This document shows positions 9,662 through 18,361 of a stretch of 64,000 bases of DNA, piece by piece. The stretch spans positions 186,001 through 250,000 of the forward strand of contig NZ_CAMFLA010000002.1 of NCBI RefSeq assembly GCF_945957525.1. The letters run 5' to 3'. Made by a program: the position numbers and the translations under genes. Under the pieces are notes generated by a model. It made no database searches, was not told the origin of the DNA, and saw only the letters and a list, made by a program, of their open reading frames with translations. The DNA comes from an uncultured Aquitalea sp. (GTDB taxonomy: Bacteria; Pseudomonadota; Gammaproteobacteria; Burkholderiales; Chromobacteriaceae). The stretch's first letter is position 1. Every line of letters begins with the position of its first letter.

Positions 9662-9768
9662 GATTTCAGGATGAAATCCGACGCTTACCTATATGGATGG
9701 CATATCGCGATATATTATTAGAGCAATTGCTTTGAAATGTTGACACGAATAGTGAATAGACATTTAAA
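9662..9768 (+). promoter_or_regulatory. AT-rich upstream region of the GGDEF-EAL gene with palindromes and a sigma-70-like promoter
   Basis: Three signals are visible. GATTTCA and TGAAATC face each other at 9662-9678. A perfect 12-base palindrome ATATCGCGATAT is at 9702-9713. TTGACA at 9740-9745 is followed after exactly 17 bases by TTTAAA; a better TATAAT at 9777-9782 lacks a good -35. Transcription from here would give a leader of about 170-190 bases. The palindrome could be an operator. This is by far the most AT-rich stretch in the neighbourhood. Confidence 0.5.
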
Positions 9769-9956
9769 TGGAGCTATATAATAACCGTGCTATTGCCGCT
9801 CTTACGTCATAAAAACAGGCAGGCGCAATACAGCAATACCGGGATGTGGTCCTGATCTGGAACGCGGCAGTCACAAGCAGGCGCCATGTGTGATCAGACG
9901 ATGTCTCCGCGGCTGGCTTTTCCGGCCGGCAAATCGGCAGATTGGGGAATGTTGCC

Positions 9957-12407
9957 ATGAAAGTTCATCGCAGCCGCAGATTGATAGAAGTGGTGTGGCC
10001 TTTTGTCGCCATCATGCTTGCCTTGCTGGTGCTCAGTACATTCAGCCTGAATGTACTGAGCACCATCCGGGCATATGTGGCCGGCGAGGGGCAGTGGTCC
10101 AAAGCACAGAAGGACGCTATTTACTATCTGTCCCGTTACGCGGGCACCCGCTCGCCCAATGACTTTCAAGCCTATCAGTCGGCCATAGCCATTCAACTGG
10201 GTTACCGGCAGGCGCGCATGGCGCTGGACCAGCCCCAGCCGGATCTGGAAAAAGCCCGGCAAGGCATGCTGCAAGGCGGCACGCATCCTGAAGACGTGGA
10301 AAACGGCATACGCGCTTTCCTTTGGTTTCGCCATGTGAGCTATATGAGCCAGGCCATTTACTTCTGGCAGATTGGCGATCGCTACGTGATGGAGCTGGCC
10401 AGCCTGGCGGATCGCCTGCATGACGGCTTTACCCAGGCCAGCATCAGCCAGGATGAACTGATGCTGGCCAGCCAGCGCATTCGCGAGATCAACGATGAGT
10501 TGCGGGAGCCTACCCGGTCCTTCTCCGCCGTGCTGGGAGAGGGGTCTCGCATGGCCAGTCTCGGACTGTGGTGGATCAATCTGATCGCCGGCCTGGTGTT
10601 GCTGGCGCTCACCATTCGCCAGGTGCGCCTGCTGCTGTTGCAGTCGGCCCGCTTCGAAGATGCCCTGCATGGAGAAAAAGAGCGGGTGGAAGCCACGCTC
10701 GACGCCGTGGGCGATGCGGTGGTGTCGGTCGATCTGTCGGGCAAGGTGCTGTATTTGAACGCAGTGGCGCAAGTGATGCTGGGCGCCAAGGGGCGCGCGC
10801 TGGCCGGTTCCTACCTTGAGGATGGATTGACATTGCTGGACGTGTCCGGCGGCGGCAACGATGCGCTGACCATGGCCAGCCTGCGCGCCCAGGCGGCGGG
10901 CAAGCAGCATTTCCCCTTGCTGCGCTTGCAAACCGCGGATGGTGAAAAGCATATGGTGTCGATGGTGGCCACACCGGTGCACGACGTTTACGGCAGGGTG
11001 GCCGGCCTGGTGCTGGCCTTGCATGACAAATCGGTGGAAATGCAGTACATAAACCACTTGTCCTGGCAGGCCGCTCACGATGCGCTGACCGGTCTTTACA
11101 ACCGGCGCGAGTTCGAACAGCGCGTCGTGAAGGCGCTGGGGCGGCTGGCGATGGCCTCGTCGCGTCATGCCCTGCTGTTTGTCGATCTGGACCAGTTCAA
11201 GCTGATCAACGATACCCACGGCCATGGCGCCGGCGACGAAGTGTTGCGCCAGTTGTCGCGCCTGTTGACCGATCAACTCGGCAACGAGGACGTATTGGCG
11301 CGGTTGGGCGGTGATGAATTCGGCGTCTTGCTGGAGGATTGCAGCGAAGACGCTGCGCTGGAAAAGGCCGACCGTTTGCGGCGGGCGATCAGTCAGGCGC
11401 ACTTCCAATGGGAAGGCATGCTGTTTTCAGTCAGCACCAGCATCGGTCTGGTGTCCCTGCATGAGGCGGGGGCCACGTTGGCCGAAGCCATGCAGGCGGC
11501 CGACATTGCCTGTTATATGGCCAAGGAAAAAGGCCGCAACCGTATTCAGATCTACAACGATCGCGATGCGGAGTTGCAGGCCAGATCGCATGAAATGGCC
11601 TGGGTGCAGCGGCTGCGCGATGCGCTGGAGGAAGAGCGTTTTTGCCTGTACGGACAGGAAGTGGTGCCGGCGGCGGCTGACGCGCCAGCCGGGGGGCGGC
11701 ATCTGGAGGTGTTGTTGCGGCTTGATAGCGAAACCGACGGCCTGATTTTGCCGGGCCAGTTCATTCCTGCTGCTGAACGTTTTGGCCTGATGCCTGAAAT
11801 TGATCGCTATGTGGTGCGCAAGACCTTCGAAACATTGCAAGCGAGACGGCAGGTGGGCGTGGACGACATCGCGCTTTGCGCGGTGAACCTCTCGGGCGCC
11901 TCGCTGGGGGATGATGGCTTTCTCGATTTCATCCGCGACCAACTGGGCCGGTATGGCATTGCGCCGGAGCGTATCTGTTTCGAAGTGACGGAAACCAGCG
12001 CCATCAGCAATCTGGCGCGGGCTACTGCCTTCATTGATGCTCTCAAGGCGGTTGGCTGCCGTTTCTCGCTGGATGATTTCGGCGCGGGCATGTCGTCTTT
12101 CGCCTATCTGAAAAGCCTCAACGTGGATTATCTGAAAATAGACGGCAGCTTCGTCAGGGACATGTTGGTAGACAATACCAACCGCACCATGGTGGAAATG
12201 ATCAACCATTTGGGCCATGTCACCGGCAAGCAGACCGTCGCGGAATTCGTCGGCTCGCGAGAAATTCTCGAAGAGCTGAGACGTATCGGAGTGGATTTCG
12301 TCCAGGGGTATTTCATCGGTGAACCCACTCCGTTTTCCTCGGCGCTGCCGCCGGCGTTGTCGCAGACAAGCGGCAGCGGCGCTGCGCACGAGCCATACAG
12401 ACCCTAG
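9957..12407 (+). CDS. Membrane-anchored PAS-GGDEF-EAL cyclic-di-GMP protein
   Basis: 816-residue inner-membrane protein. TM1 spans about residues 11-33, a periplasmic helical sensor follows, and TM2 lies about 202-222. A PAS domain ([19 protein letters not shown]) precedes a GGDEF domain with an intact GGDEF at about residue 450 and an EAL domain. The inhibitory RxxD site five residues before GGDEF is absent (Gly replaces Arg), so no product inhibition is expected. The EAL motif reads EVLLRL (about 583), with DDFGAG near 706, LKIDGSF and VAEFVG, so phosphodiesterase residues look largely intact. The ATG at 9957 follows GGGGAA by seven bases. The first TM codons contain a perfect 37-base inverted repeat. 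Net enzymatic activity cannot be predicted. Confidence 0.95.
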   Translation: MKVHRSRRLIEVVWPFVAIMLALLVLSTFSLNVLSTIRAYVAGEGQWSKAQKDAIYYLSRYAGTRSPNDFQAYQSAIAIQLGYRQARMALDQPQPDLEKARQGMLQGGTHPEDVENGIRAFLWFRHVSYMSQAIYFWQIGDRYVMELASLADRLHDGFTQASISQDELMLASQRIREINDELREPTRSFSAVLGEGSRMASLGLWWINLIAGLVLLALTIRQVRLLLLQSARFEDALHGEKERVEATLDAVGDAVVSVDLSGKVLYLNAVAQVMLGAKGRALAGSYLEDGLTLLDVSGGGNDALTMASLRAQAAGKQHFPLLRLQTADGEKHMVSMVATPVHDVYGRVAGLVLALHDKSVEMQYINHLSWQAAHDALTGLYNRREFEQRVVKALGRLAMASSRHALLFVDLDQFKLINDTHGHGAGDEVLRQLSRLLTDQLGNEDVLARLGGDEFGVLLEDCSEDAALEKADRLRRAISQAHFQWEGMLFSVSTSIGLVSLHEAGATLAEAMQAADIACYMAKEKGRNRIQIYNDRDAELQARSHEMAWVQRLRDALEEERFCLYGQEVVPAAADAPAGGRHLEVLLRLDSETDGLILPGQFIPAAERFGLMPEIDRYVVRKTFETLQARRQVGVDDIALCAVNLSGASLGDDGFLDFIRDQLGRYGIAPERICFEVTETSAISNLARATAFIDALKAVGCRFSLDDFGAGMSSFAYLKSLNVDYLKIDGSFVRDMLVDNTNRTMVEMINHLGHVTGKQTVAEFVGSREILEELRRIGVDFVQGYFIGEPTPFSSALPPALSQTSGSGAAHEPYRP
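10028..10064. repeat. Perfect 18+18 bp inverted repeat inside the GGDEF-EAL coding region
   Basis: Arm 10028-10045 begins GGTGCTCAGTACATTCAG and is exactly reversed and complemented at 10047-10064, with a single C between. It encodes part of the first membrane helix and gives the near-repeating peptide [12 protein letters not shown]. In RNA it would form a very stable hairpin about 70 bases after the start codon. There is no T-run. Confidence 0.9.
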
Positions 12408-12425
12408 GATAGAAAAGGGGAATAC

Positions 12426-13217
12426 ATGCAAGAACAGCATTTTGTCAGAACCGGCCCCCTCATGGAGGCGGCCAGCTACCCGGAATGGACCCAAGAGCTT
12501 ATCCATCATTGCGACAAGCTCAAGGCCGAGATCGTGCAGCATGATCTCATCACCATGATGAAGGACGGCGTTTTGCCCGCGCCCATTCATCGCGCCTTCC
12601 TCATTGGCGGCTGGCCGGTGATCGAACAGTTTCCGCAGTACATGGCGCGCAACCTGATCAAGATCCGCTATGGCACTGGCCCGGGCGAAGACATGGCGCG
12701 CCGTTATCTGATCCGCAACATCCGCGTGGAGCAGAACCACGCCGATCACTGGGTAGCCTGGGCGGCCGCCAGCGGTATCTCGTTGGAAGAACTGCTGGAC
12801 GATCAGCAGGCTCTGGAAACCAGAACCCTCAGCCATTGGTGCTGGCAGGTGTGCGATCGCGAATCGCTGGCCATCGCCATGGCGGCTACCAATTACGCTA
12901 TCGAAGGCGTCACAGGCGAATGGTCGGCTCGCATTTGTTCGGAAGATCACTATGCCGAGCTGTTTGACGAGTCGGTGCGCGCCCCGGCTATGAAGTGGCT
13001 GAAGCTCCACGCCAAGTATGACGATGCCCACCCCTGGGAGGCGCTGGAAATCATTGTGACCTTGGTGGGCTTGAATCCGTCGGCCGAAACAGTGGACAAA
13101 CTTCGTTATGCCATTTGCCAGAGTCATCGCTATACACGGCTTTTGCAGGATCACTACATGAAGGCCGGCTCGGCAAGCGTACCGGTTTCTCGTCGAAGTT
13201 CTGCAGTAGCTGTCTGA
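12426..13217 (+). CDS. Haem-oxygenase-like diiron protein (TenA/PqqC superfamily, CADD-like)
   Basis: 263-residue all-helical protein. Candidate metal ligands are Glu102, His105/His108, Glu160, and a His195-x3-Asp199-x2-His202 cluster; the HxxxDxxH spacing is that of the chlamydial CADD-type diiron oxidases. It lacks the cysteine-based active site of TenA thiaminases. Known CADD-like enzymes, including one from Nitrosomonas, make p-aminobenzoate by consuming one of their own residues; whether this protein does is inference. It starts 18 bases after the GGDEF-EAL stop with GGGGAA before the ATG, so it is probably co-transcribed, and is followed by a strong terminator. The last 15 residues are Ser/Val-rich and look disordered. 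Confidence 0.75.
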   Translation: MQEQHFVRTGPLMEAASYPEWTQELIHHCDKLKAEIVQHDLITMMKDGVLPAPIHRAFLIGGWPVIEQFPQYMARNLIKIRYGTGPGEDMARRYLIRNIRVEQNHADHWVAWAAASGISLEELLDDQQALETRTLSHWCWQVCDRESLAIAMAATNYAIEGVTGEWSARICSEDHYAELFDESVRAPAMKWLKLHAKYDDAHPWEALEIIVTLVGLNPSAETVDKLRYAICQSHRYTRLLQDHYMKAGSASVPVSRRSSAVAV

Positions 13218-13238
13218 TTTAAAGCTGTTTTTGCCTTG

Positions 13239-13271
13239 ATGCCCCGGCGATGTGCCGGGGCATTTGTTTTT
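13239..13271 (+). terminator. Rho-independent terminator
   Basis: Stem GCCCCGGC/GCCGGGGC with a five-base loop, followed by a T-rich tract (TTTGTTTTT). It ends the GGDEF-EAL and diiron-protein transcript. Confidence 0.92.
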
Positions 13272-13415
13272 CCGCTTGCAGGGAAGTCCCCATGACGGGA
13301 ATGCATGGCTCGTGATACAGTCGCTGAGTCAGTCGGCGCACGGCCCTGCCGTGCGCCGCTCCTTATTGTTGCGGCGGCTCACAAGGCGGTCGCATGTCGA
13401 AGCAAAGGATTGCAA

Positions 13416-14870
13416 GTGAGCAAAATCGCCGAACTGGAACCCCGCGTCGTCTGGGAGCAATTTCAAACCCTGTGCGAGATCCCCCGTCCCTCCAAGCACG
13501 AAGAGCAGCTGCGCGACTACCTCAAAGGGTGGGCCGAGTTGCGCGGGCTGGAAACCGTAGTGGATGCGGTAGGCAATCTGATTGTGCGCAAGCCGGCTTC
13601 GCCGGGTTATGAAAACCGCGTCGGCGTTGTGTTGCAAGGCCATCTGGACATGGTGTGCCAGGCCAATAGCGGCACCGAGCATGATTTCTTCAAGGACCCG
13701 ATCTGTCCTGTGCTGAAAGATGGCTGGCTGGTGGCTGAAAACACCACGCTGGGCGCGGACAATGGTATTGGCGTGGCGATGGGGTTGGCTGTGCTGGCCT
13801 CCGACGATGTGCCGCACGGGCCGGTTGAAGTGCTGATGACGCTGGATGAAGAGGCTGGCATGGGTGGCGCGCTGGGGCTGGAATCCGGCCTGTTGCAAGG
13901 CAAGATGCTGATCAATATCGATACCGAAGAGTGGGGCGAGTTCTATATGGGCTGTGCCGGCGGTATTGATGTCAATGTCAGCCGCGCCTATGTCGTGGAG
14001 CCTGTACCGGCTGGCTACGTTGGCGCGTCGCTGGTGGTGAAAGGCCTGAAGGGCGGCCACTCTGGCGCGGACATCCACCTCGGTCGCGGTAACGCCAACA
14101 AGATCCTGTTGCGCCTGCTGCGCGAGCTGGAGGCGATGACCGACCTGCGTCTGTCCAGCCTCAAGGGCGGCACGGCACGCAACGCGCTGTCGCGCGAGGC
14201 GTTTGCCGAAGTCTGCTGGCCATCCGCTGATGCGGACAAGGTGGCCGCCAAGCTGGATGCGTTCCAGAATCTGCTGCGGTTTGAATTGGCCGGCGTGGAT
14301 GAGGGCGTGATCATTGAATCGGCCGCCGCCGAGGCAGTCACTGCGATGGCGAAGGCGGATCAGCAGGCCATTCTTGCGGCGCTGCACGCCGCCCCTCACG
14401 GGGTGAAGCGCATGAGTCAGCGGGTGGCCGGGGTGGTGGAAACCTCCAACAATCTGGGCGTGGTAGTGATTGGCGACGGCAAGGTTTTTGCCAATCTGAT
14501 GGTGCGCTCCTTGCTTGATTCCGGCACGCACATGCTGGCGCACGAAGTGGAAAGTCTGTTCTCGCTGGCTGGCTTCAAGGTGGAAATGGAAGGCGGCTAT
14601 CCGGGGTGGGCGCCGAATCCCCAATCGCCGCTGCTGGCCTTGTTCCAGTCGGTCTACGCCAAGGAGTTTGGCGGCAAGGCTGGCGTGCAGGTGATTCATG
14701 CGGGTTTGGAGTGCGGCATTCTCGGCGCCAAATACCCGGGCATGGACATGGTGTCCTTCGGCCCCAACATTCGCGGCGCGCACGCGCCTGGCGAGCGGGT
14801 GGAAGTGGCGTCGGTGGCATCCGCCTGGCAGTTGCTCAAAGCGGTACTGGCGGCAGTGCCCGCAGTCTGA
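13416..14870 (+). CDS. pepD: Aminoacyl-histidine dipeptidase (beta-Ala-His dipeptidase, M20)
   Basis: Cytoplasmic zinc dipeptidase that cleaves Xaa-His dipeptides. From a GTG at 13416 the product has 484 residues, the usual PepD length; the GTG has AAAGGA six bases upstream, while in-frame extension to 13305 adds 37 unrelated residues. Zinc-site motifs are VVLQGHLDMVCQ, LGADNGIGVAMG, MTLDEEAGMGGA and KGGHSGADIHLGRGNAN, then the C-terminal LECGIL...MDMVSFGPNIRGAHAPGE. No partner genes are nearby. The gene ends next to a copy of TTGGCCGAA and a terminator. Confidence 0.95.
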   Translation: MSKIAELEPRVVWEQFQTLCEIPRPSKHEEQLRDYLKGWAELRGLETVVDAVGNLIVRKPASPGYENRVGVVLQGHLDMVCQANSGTEHDFFKDPICPVLKDGWLVAENTTLGADNGIGVAMGLAVLASDDVPHGPVEVLMTLDEEAGMGGALGLESGLLQGKMLINIDTEEWGEFYMGCAGGIDVNVSRAYVVEPVPAGYVGASLVVKGLKGGHSGADIHLGRGNANKILLRLLRELEAMTDLRLSSLKGGTARNALSREAFAEVCWPSADADKVAAKLDAFQNLLRFELAGVDEGVIIESAAAEAVTAMAKADQQAILAALHAAPHGVKRMSQRVAGVVETSNNLGVVVIGDGKVFANLMVRSLLDSGTHMLAHEVESLFSLAGFKVEMEGGYPGWAPNPQSPLLALFQSVYAKEFGGKAGVQVIHAGLECGILGAKYPGMDMVSFGPNIRGAHAPGERVEVASVASAWQLLKAVLAAVPAV

Positions 14871-14872
14871 GC

Positions 14873-14881
14873 TTGGCCGAA
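14873..14881 (+). repeat. Intergenic copy of the TTGGCCGAA repeat
   Basis: One of 27 copies of the 9-mer in the window, two bases after the pepD stop codon. It is the only copy not preceded by G. Being outside a gene it cannot reflect protein constraint. Confidence 0.8.
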
Positions 14882-14894
14882 GGCCCGTCACGAT

Positions 14895-14924
14895 AAAAGC
14901 CCCGCATGGCGGGGCTTTTTCTTT
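14895..14924 (+). terminator. Rho-independent terminator between pepD and xerC
   Basis: Stem GCCCCGC/GCGGGGC with a three-base loop, flanked by A4 and T5. It can serve pepD and, in reverse, the convergent xerC. Confidence 0.9.
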
Positions 14925-14948
14925 ATGCGGCCTATCTGGTTGATTGGC

Positions 14949-15854
14949 CTATGCTTCGTCGTTCGGATCCTTTTTCCGCGCGCGCGGATGGGCGGCGTCA
15001 TACACCTTGGCCAGATGCTGGAAGTCTAACGAGGTGTAAATCTGCGTAGTGCTGAGGTTGGCGTGGCCCAGCAGTTCCTGCACGGCGCGCAGGTCGCCGG
15101 AGGATTGCAGCATGTGGCTGGCGAATGAGTGGCGCAGCATGTGAGGGTGCACGTGACGATCAGCCCCAGTGCGAATTGCCCACTCGGCAAGACGCTTTTG
15201 TACCTGTCTGGGGCTGATGCGCACGCCGCGCTGACTGATAAAGACAGCCTCCGAGGCGGCAAGCGTAGCGCGCTGTTGCAGCCATGCCTGCAGCGCGTCC
15301 AGCGCAGTCTGCCCGATGGGCAGCACGCGGGTCTTGTTGCCCTTGCCGGTGACAGTGACCAGCGCTTCCAGTAAATCCAGATCCGGCATGTCCAGATTGA
15401 CGGCCTCGGACAGGCGCAGGCCGGAGGAATACATCAACTCGAACAGCGCCTTGTCGCGCAAGCTGAGCGTGTCGTCGCCTTCGATATGATCCAGCAGACC
15501 GGAGGCGCCATCCACGGGTAGTGCCTTGGGCAGGGGTTTGTCCTGCTTGGGTGCGCGCAGCCCGTGACAGGGGTTGGTGCTCACGCTGCCGCGCTGCTCC
15601 AGCCAATCGTAAAACTGCCGCCAGGCAGATAGCTTGCGGGCAAGACTGCGGCTGCCAAGACCGCGTGCGTGCAGGGTGGCTAGTGCGCGACGGATGTCAT
15701 CGCTGCCAGCGTCGCGCCAGTCCTTGCCGCTCAGCAGCGGCTGCAGCGATTGCAGATCCTGCAGGTAGGCGCTGAGCGTGTGCGGGCTTTTGCCGTCCAG
15801 CCGCAGTGAGTCGGCAAACTCGTCCGGCAGCGACGGTTTGGCGAGATCAGCCAC
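14949..15854 (-). CDS. xerC: Site-specific tyrosine recombinase XerC
   Basis: Resolves chromosome dimers at dif together with XerD, activated by FtsK. The 301-residue protein has an N-terminal SAM-like core-binding domain (residues about 10-95) and a C-terminal catalytic domain with all active residues visible: Arg in SSGLRLSEAV, Lys in TGKGNKTRVLP, HxxR in HMLRHSFASHM, His in LGHANLSTTQ and the nucleophile Tyr in QIYTSLDF. Its start overlaps the stop of the upstream MoxR gene by eight bases. The assignment to XerC rather than XerD rests on overall similarity. ftsK is also in this window (50766-53882) but far away. Confidence 0.93.
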   Translation of the reverse strand: MADLAKPSLPDEFADSLRLDGKSPHTLSAYLQDLQSLQPLLSGKDWRDAGSDDIRRALATLHARGLGSRSLARKLSAWRQFYDWLEQRGSVSTNPCHGLRAPKQDKPLPKALPVDGASGLLDHIEGDDTLSLRDKALFELMYSSGLRLSEAVNLDMPDLDLLEALVTVTGKGNKTRVLPIGQTALDALQAWLQQRATLAASEAVFISQRGVRISPRQVQKRLAEWAIRTGADRHVHPHMLRHSFASHMLQSSGDLRAVQELLGHANLSTTQIYTSLDFQHLAKVYDAAHPRARKKDPNDEA

Positions 15855-16698
15855 GGCGCATCTTGGCCATTTGCATCAGTCGTTCAAACAAAGACAGATC
15901 CTGCTCGTTTTTCAGCAGCGCGCCTGCCAGCGGAGGCAGGTTGGCCGAAGCATGACGCTCGGTCAGTTCCTGCGGGGCGATGCTTTCGGCTGACAGTAGT
16001 TTGAGCCAGTCCAGCAGTTCGGAGGTGGTGGGTTTTTTCTTCAGGCCGGGCAGTTCGCGGATGGCAAAGAACACCTCCAGCGCTTCTCCCACCAACTGTT
16101 GCTGCAGTTTCGGGTAGTGCACATCGATGATGGCCTGCATGGTGTCGCGATCCGGGAAGCGGATGTAGTGGAAGAAGCAGCGGCGCAAAAAGGCGTCGGG
16201 AAGCTCTTTCTCGTTGTTGGAAGTAATGATGATGATGGGGCGCTGGCGCGCGCGGACGAACTCTTGTGTTTCGTGCACGAAGAATTCCATCTGATCCAGT
16301 TCGCGCAGCAGATCATTGGGGAATTCGATGTCGGCCTTGTCGATTTCATCGATCAGCAGCACCGGGGCGACATCTGCCTCGAAGGCTTGCCAGAGCTTGC
16401 CCTTAACGATGTAGTTGCGGATGTCGTGCACTTTGGCGTCTCCCAGTTGCGAGTCGCGCAACCGGGAGACAGCATCGTACTCGTACAGTCCGTGCTGCGC
16501 CTTGGTGGTGGACTTGATCGGCCAGACTATCAGCTCACGACCCAGACTGGCGGCCACTTCTTCGGCCAACATGGTCTTGCCGGTGCCGGGCTCTCCTTTG
16601 ATGAGAAGCGGGCGTTGCAGGGTGATGGCCGCGTTGACGGCCATCATCAGGTCTTCGGTGGCAACGTAGTGTTCGCTGCCGGTGAATCGGGTGGTCAT
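15847..16698 (-). CDS. MoxR-family AAA+ ATPase
   Basis: 283-residue ATPase of the MoxR group, which acts as a chaperone that inserts metal cofactors or remodels complexes together with VWA-domain proteins. Walker A is GEPGTGKTML near residue 37, Walker B LLIDEIDKAD, sensor 1 IIITSNNEKELPDAF, and a C-terminal lid follows. MoxR genes usually sit beside a VWA (CoxE-like) gene. Here the neighbour is xerC, and a candidate VWA partner is found 40 kb away at 57219-58418. Possible partner status is inferred from family habit, not shown. Confidence 0.92.
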   Translation of the reverse strand: MTTRFTGSEHYVATEDLMMAVNAAITLQRPLLIKGEPGTGKTMLAEEVAASLGRELIVWPIKSTTKAQHGLYEYDAVSRLRDSQLGDAKVHDIRNYIVKGKLWQAFEADVAPVLLIDEIDKADIEFPNDLLRELDQMEFFVHETQEFVRARQRPIIIITSNNEKELPDAFLRRCFFHYIRFPDRDTMQAIIDVHYPKLQQQLVGEALEVFFAIRELPGLKKKPTTSELLDWLKLLSAESIAPQELTERHASANLPPLAGALLKNEQDLSLFERLMQMAKMRRG

Positions 16699-16727
16699 GT
16701 GGTGTCAGCCTTGTTTTTATTGACGAC

Positions 16728-16756
16728 AAAGCCGCCACGAGACAGCTGGCGGCTTT
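16728..16756 (-). terminator. Terminator-like hairpin after the TerB-like gene
   Basis: A ten-base stem AAAGCCGCCA/TGGCGGCTTT with a nine-base loop sits 20 bases after the stop on the minus strand. Only three T residues follow, so efficiency is uncertain. Confidence 0.6.
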
Positions 16757-16776
16757 GCGGGCGGGGCGGAGCGGCG

Positions 16777-17190
16777 TCAGCGAACGAACTGGCGTTCGAT
16801 GTCGTCCAGCGTAATGCCCCAGGTTTTCATCAGATGTTTCAGCAGAGCCATTTCCGGTTCGCTGATGGTACCGTCGGATTTACTGATGTCGATGGCCAGC
16901 GCGCCGGTGAGGATACGCTTTTTGTGGTCGGTAACCTCAGCAAGCAGGCTATTGACGCGCTCTTTGTCGAGCAGGTGGATGGTGCCGTCCTGCTCGGCTT
17001 CGTCGGAGATGTCGTCGCAATAATCAGCCAGCACTTTGGCGAACTGTTTGCGCGGCAGACCGATCAAATCATAGACGTGCACGGTTTCCAGTAGGTCCAG
17101 CTCGCGCGGGTCCATATTGCCGTCGGTGATCATGAACATGGCCAGAATACGGGCAATGGCTTCCGGGCTGTTGACGGGATAAGTTCTCAT
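16777..17190 (-). CDS. TerB-like small helical protein
   Basis: 137-residue cytoplasmic protein with two acidic DGxxxxxE elements (ITDGNMDPRE near 23 and SDGTISEPE near 108), a pattern typical of the TerB fold of tellurite-resistance and cobalt-binding proteins. No membrane segment or signal peptide is present. It lies upstream of the MoxR ATPase on the same strand, 78 bases away, and may share its transcription. TerB proteins often associate with ATPases and VWA proteins, but here the role is unknown. Confidence 0.7.
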   Translation of the reverse strand: MRTYPVNSPEAIARILAMFMITDGNMDPRELDLLETVHVYDLIGLPRKQFAKVLADYCDDISDEAEQDGTIHLLDKERVNSLLAEVTDHKKRILTGALAIDISKSDGTISEPEMALLKHLMKTWGITLDDIERQFVR

Positions 17191-17211
17191 GGGACTGCCC
17201 CCTCTCTCTTT

Positions 17212-17637
17212 TTATGGGGTGAATCTGCTGCGGAAGGCGTCTGGCATGGCAGCCACCTGCCGGTTGGCGTAATCAAAAAACACGATGCCGGTTTTCAATC
17301 TTGCCACTTCTTTACCCGTTTTGTCATCGACCGCCTGATAGACGATGTCCATGCCGCAGCGGTTGAAGTCTGTAAGGCCGATATCGAAGCGCAGCTGGTC
17401 GCCGTGAAAGGCTTCCGCACGGTAAGCGATGGCGGCGTCCGCCATGATGATGCCTACGCCTTCAACGTCCAGCTCCGTATAGCCCAGGCTCTTGAAAAAG
17501 CGCAGCCGTGCTTCGTGGGCCAGGCTGAGAATGGCGTCGTTGGCCATGTGGCCGCCGTAATTGATGTCGCCGATGCGGATATCCAGTCTGGTGGAGAAGA
17601 CAAAGCGCTCGGGAAGGTCGATCTTGACGCGTGGCAT
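17212..17637 (-). CDS. Acyl-CoA thioesterase, hotdog fold (YbgC/4-hydroxybenzoyl-CoA type)
   Basis: 141 residues from the ATG at 17637; the longer in-frame reading adds 36 residues that look like the uspA upstream region. Hotdog landmarks are the beta strand with IGDINYGGHMANDA near residue 22, followed by the helix ILSLAHEARLRFF and the beta strands ending in GIVFFDY. The Asn-Tyr-Gly-Gly-His stretch occupies the position of the catalytic Asp-xx-His-xx loop in the 4HBT family, with Asn replacing Asp, as is seen in other thioesterases of this group. Substrate unknown. It is 21 bases upstream of the TerB-like gene. Confidence 0.82.
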   Translation of the reverse strand: MPRVKIDLPERFVFSTRLDIRIGDINYGGHMANDAILSLAHEARLRFFKSLGYTELDVEGVGIIMADAAIAYRAEAFHGDQLRFDIGLTDFNRCGMDIVYQAVDDKTGKEVARLKTGIVFFDYANRQVAAMPDAFRSRFTP

Positions 17638-17654
17638 GAGAAGCACCGTGAATG

Positions 17655-17680
17655 GAGTGTGTTCGAGTCTAATCACACTC
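17655..17680. promoter_or_regulatory. Inverted repeat GAGTGTG-N12-CACACTC in the thioesterase/uspA divergent region
   Basis: A perfect 7+7 base inverted repeat separated by 12 bases lies between the two divergent genes, about 90 bases upstream of uspA. Its position suits a regulator operator. The regulator is not known. Confidence 0.4.
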
Positions 17681-17766
17681 TTAACCTGCATCAACCGTAT
17701 GCCATGCCGATTTGATAGACTGGGATTGCTGGGCACACACATCAAACACTACAAAGGAGTCGGTTT

Positions 17767-18216
17767 ATGTATCAACGTATCTTTGTTCCGGTGGACGATA
17801 GCGAAACCTCCAATCTCGCATTGGCGGAAGCTTGCCGTCTGGCCAAGCACGAAGGCAGCCAGTTGCGTCTGGTGCACGTTGTCGATCTGGCTCAGTTCGG
17901 CTGGGGCGGGACCGAGTTTCTGGATGCGTCGGAGCTGCAGAAATCCATCAAGCAGGCTGGCGAGCAGGTGCTGAATCAGGCTGCCAATCAGGCTAGGGCG
18001 GAAGGACTTGAGCCTGAAGTGAAAATTCTTGAAAGCTGGGGAGACAAGATCGCCTCGGTACTGGTTGACGATGCCTCGACGTGGGGGGCAGACCTGATCG
18101 TCATGGGCACGCACGGCTGGACAGGACTCATGCACATGTTGATGGGCAGTGTGGCCGAGGGTTTGCTCAAACAGGCGGATGTGCCTGTGCTGCTGGTGCG
18201 CAACGCCGGCGAGTGA
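17767..18216 (+). CDS. Universal stress protein (UspA family)
   Basis: 149-residue cytoplasmic UspA-fold protein. It starts IFVPVDDSETSNLALAEA and ends with the ATP-binding G-x2-G-x9-G(S/T) pattern, seen as MGTHGWTGLMHMLMGSVAEGLL near residues 120-140, so it is likely an ATP-binding UspA type. A strong ribosome site (AAAGGAG, seven bases) precedes the ATG. It is expressed alone; a terminator follows. Exact subtype cannot be set. Confidence 0.93.
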   Translation: MYQRIFVPVDDSETSNLALAEACRLAKHEGSQLRLVHVVDLAQFGWGGTEFLDASELQKSIKQAGEQVLNQAANQARAEGLEPEVKILESWGDKIASVLVDDASTWGADLIVMGTHGWTGLMHMLMGSVAEGLLKQADVPVLLVRNAGE

Positions 18217-18227
18217 GGTTGGCTTAA

Positions 18228-18258
18228 AAGAGCCGGGTCGGATGGCCCGGCTTTTTTG
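18228..18258 (+). terminator. Rho-independent terminator of uspA
   Basis: Stem AGCCGGG/CCCGGCT with an eight-base loop, preceded by A4 and followed by T6. Confidence 0.92.
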
Positions 18259-18301
18259 TGCCTGCGGGTTTGCTAAACGCAGCGGGGCTTGAGTGCGTAG
18301 G

Positions 18302-18342
18302 CAAAAAGAAACGGCTGCCGGGGCAAAGCCGGGCAGCCGTTT
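18302..18342 (-). terminator. Rho-independent terminator of the XRE gene
   Basis: On the minus strand an 11-bp stem AAACGGCTGCC/GGCAGCCGTTT is followed by CTTTTTG, 20 bases after the stop. Confidence 0.85.
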
Positions 18343-18361
18343 GGCGGTATGAAGCGCTGAC

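Noticed and set aside
9894-11408. 504-codon minus-strand ORF opposite the GGDEF-EAL gene
   Set aside because: Antisense shadow of a gene with clear domains and ribosome site on the plus strand.
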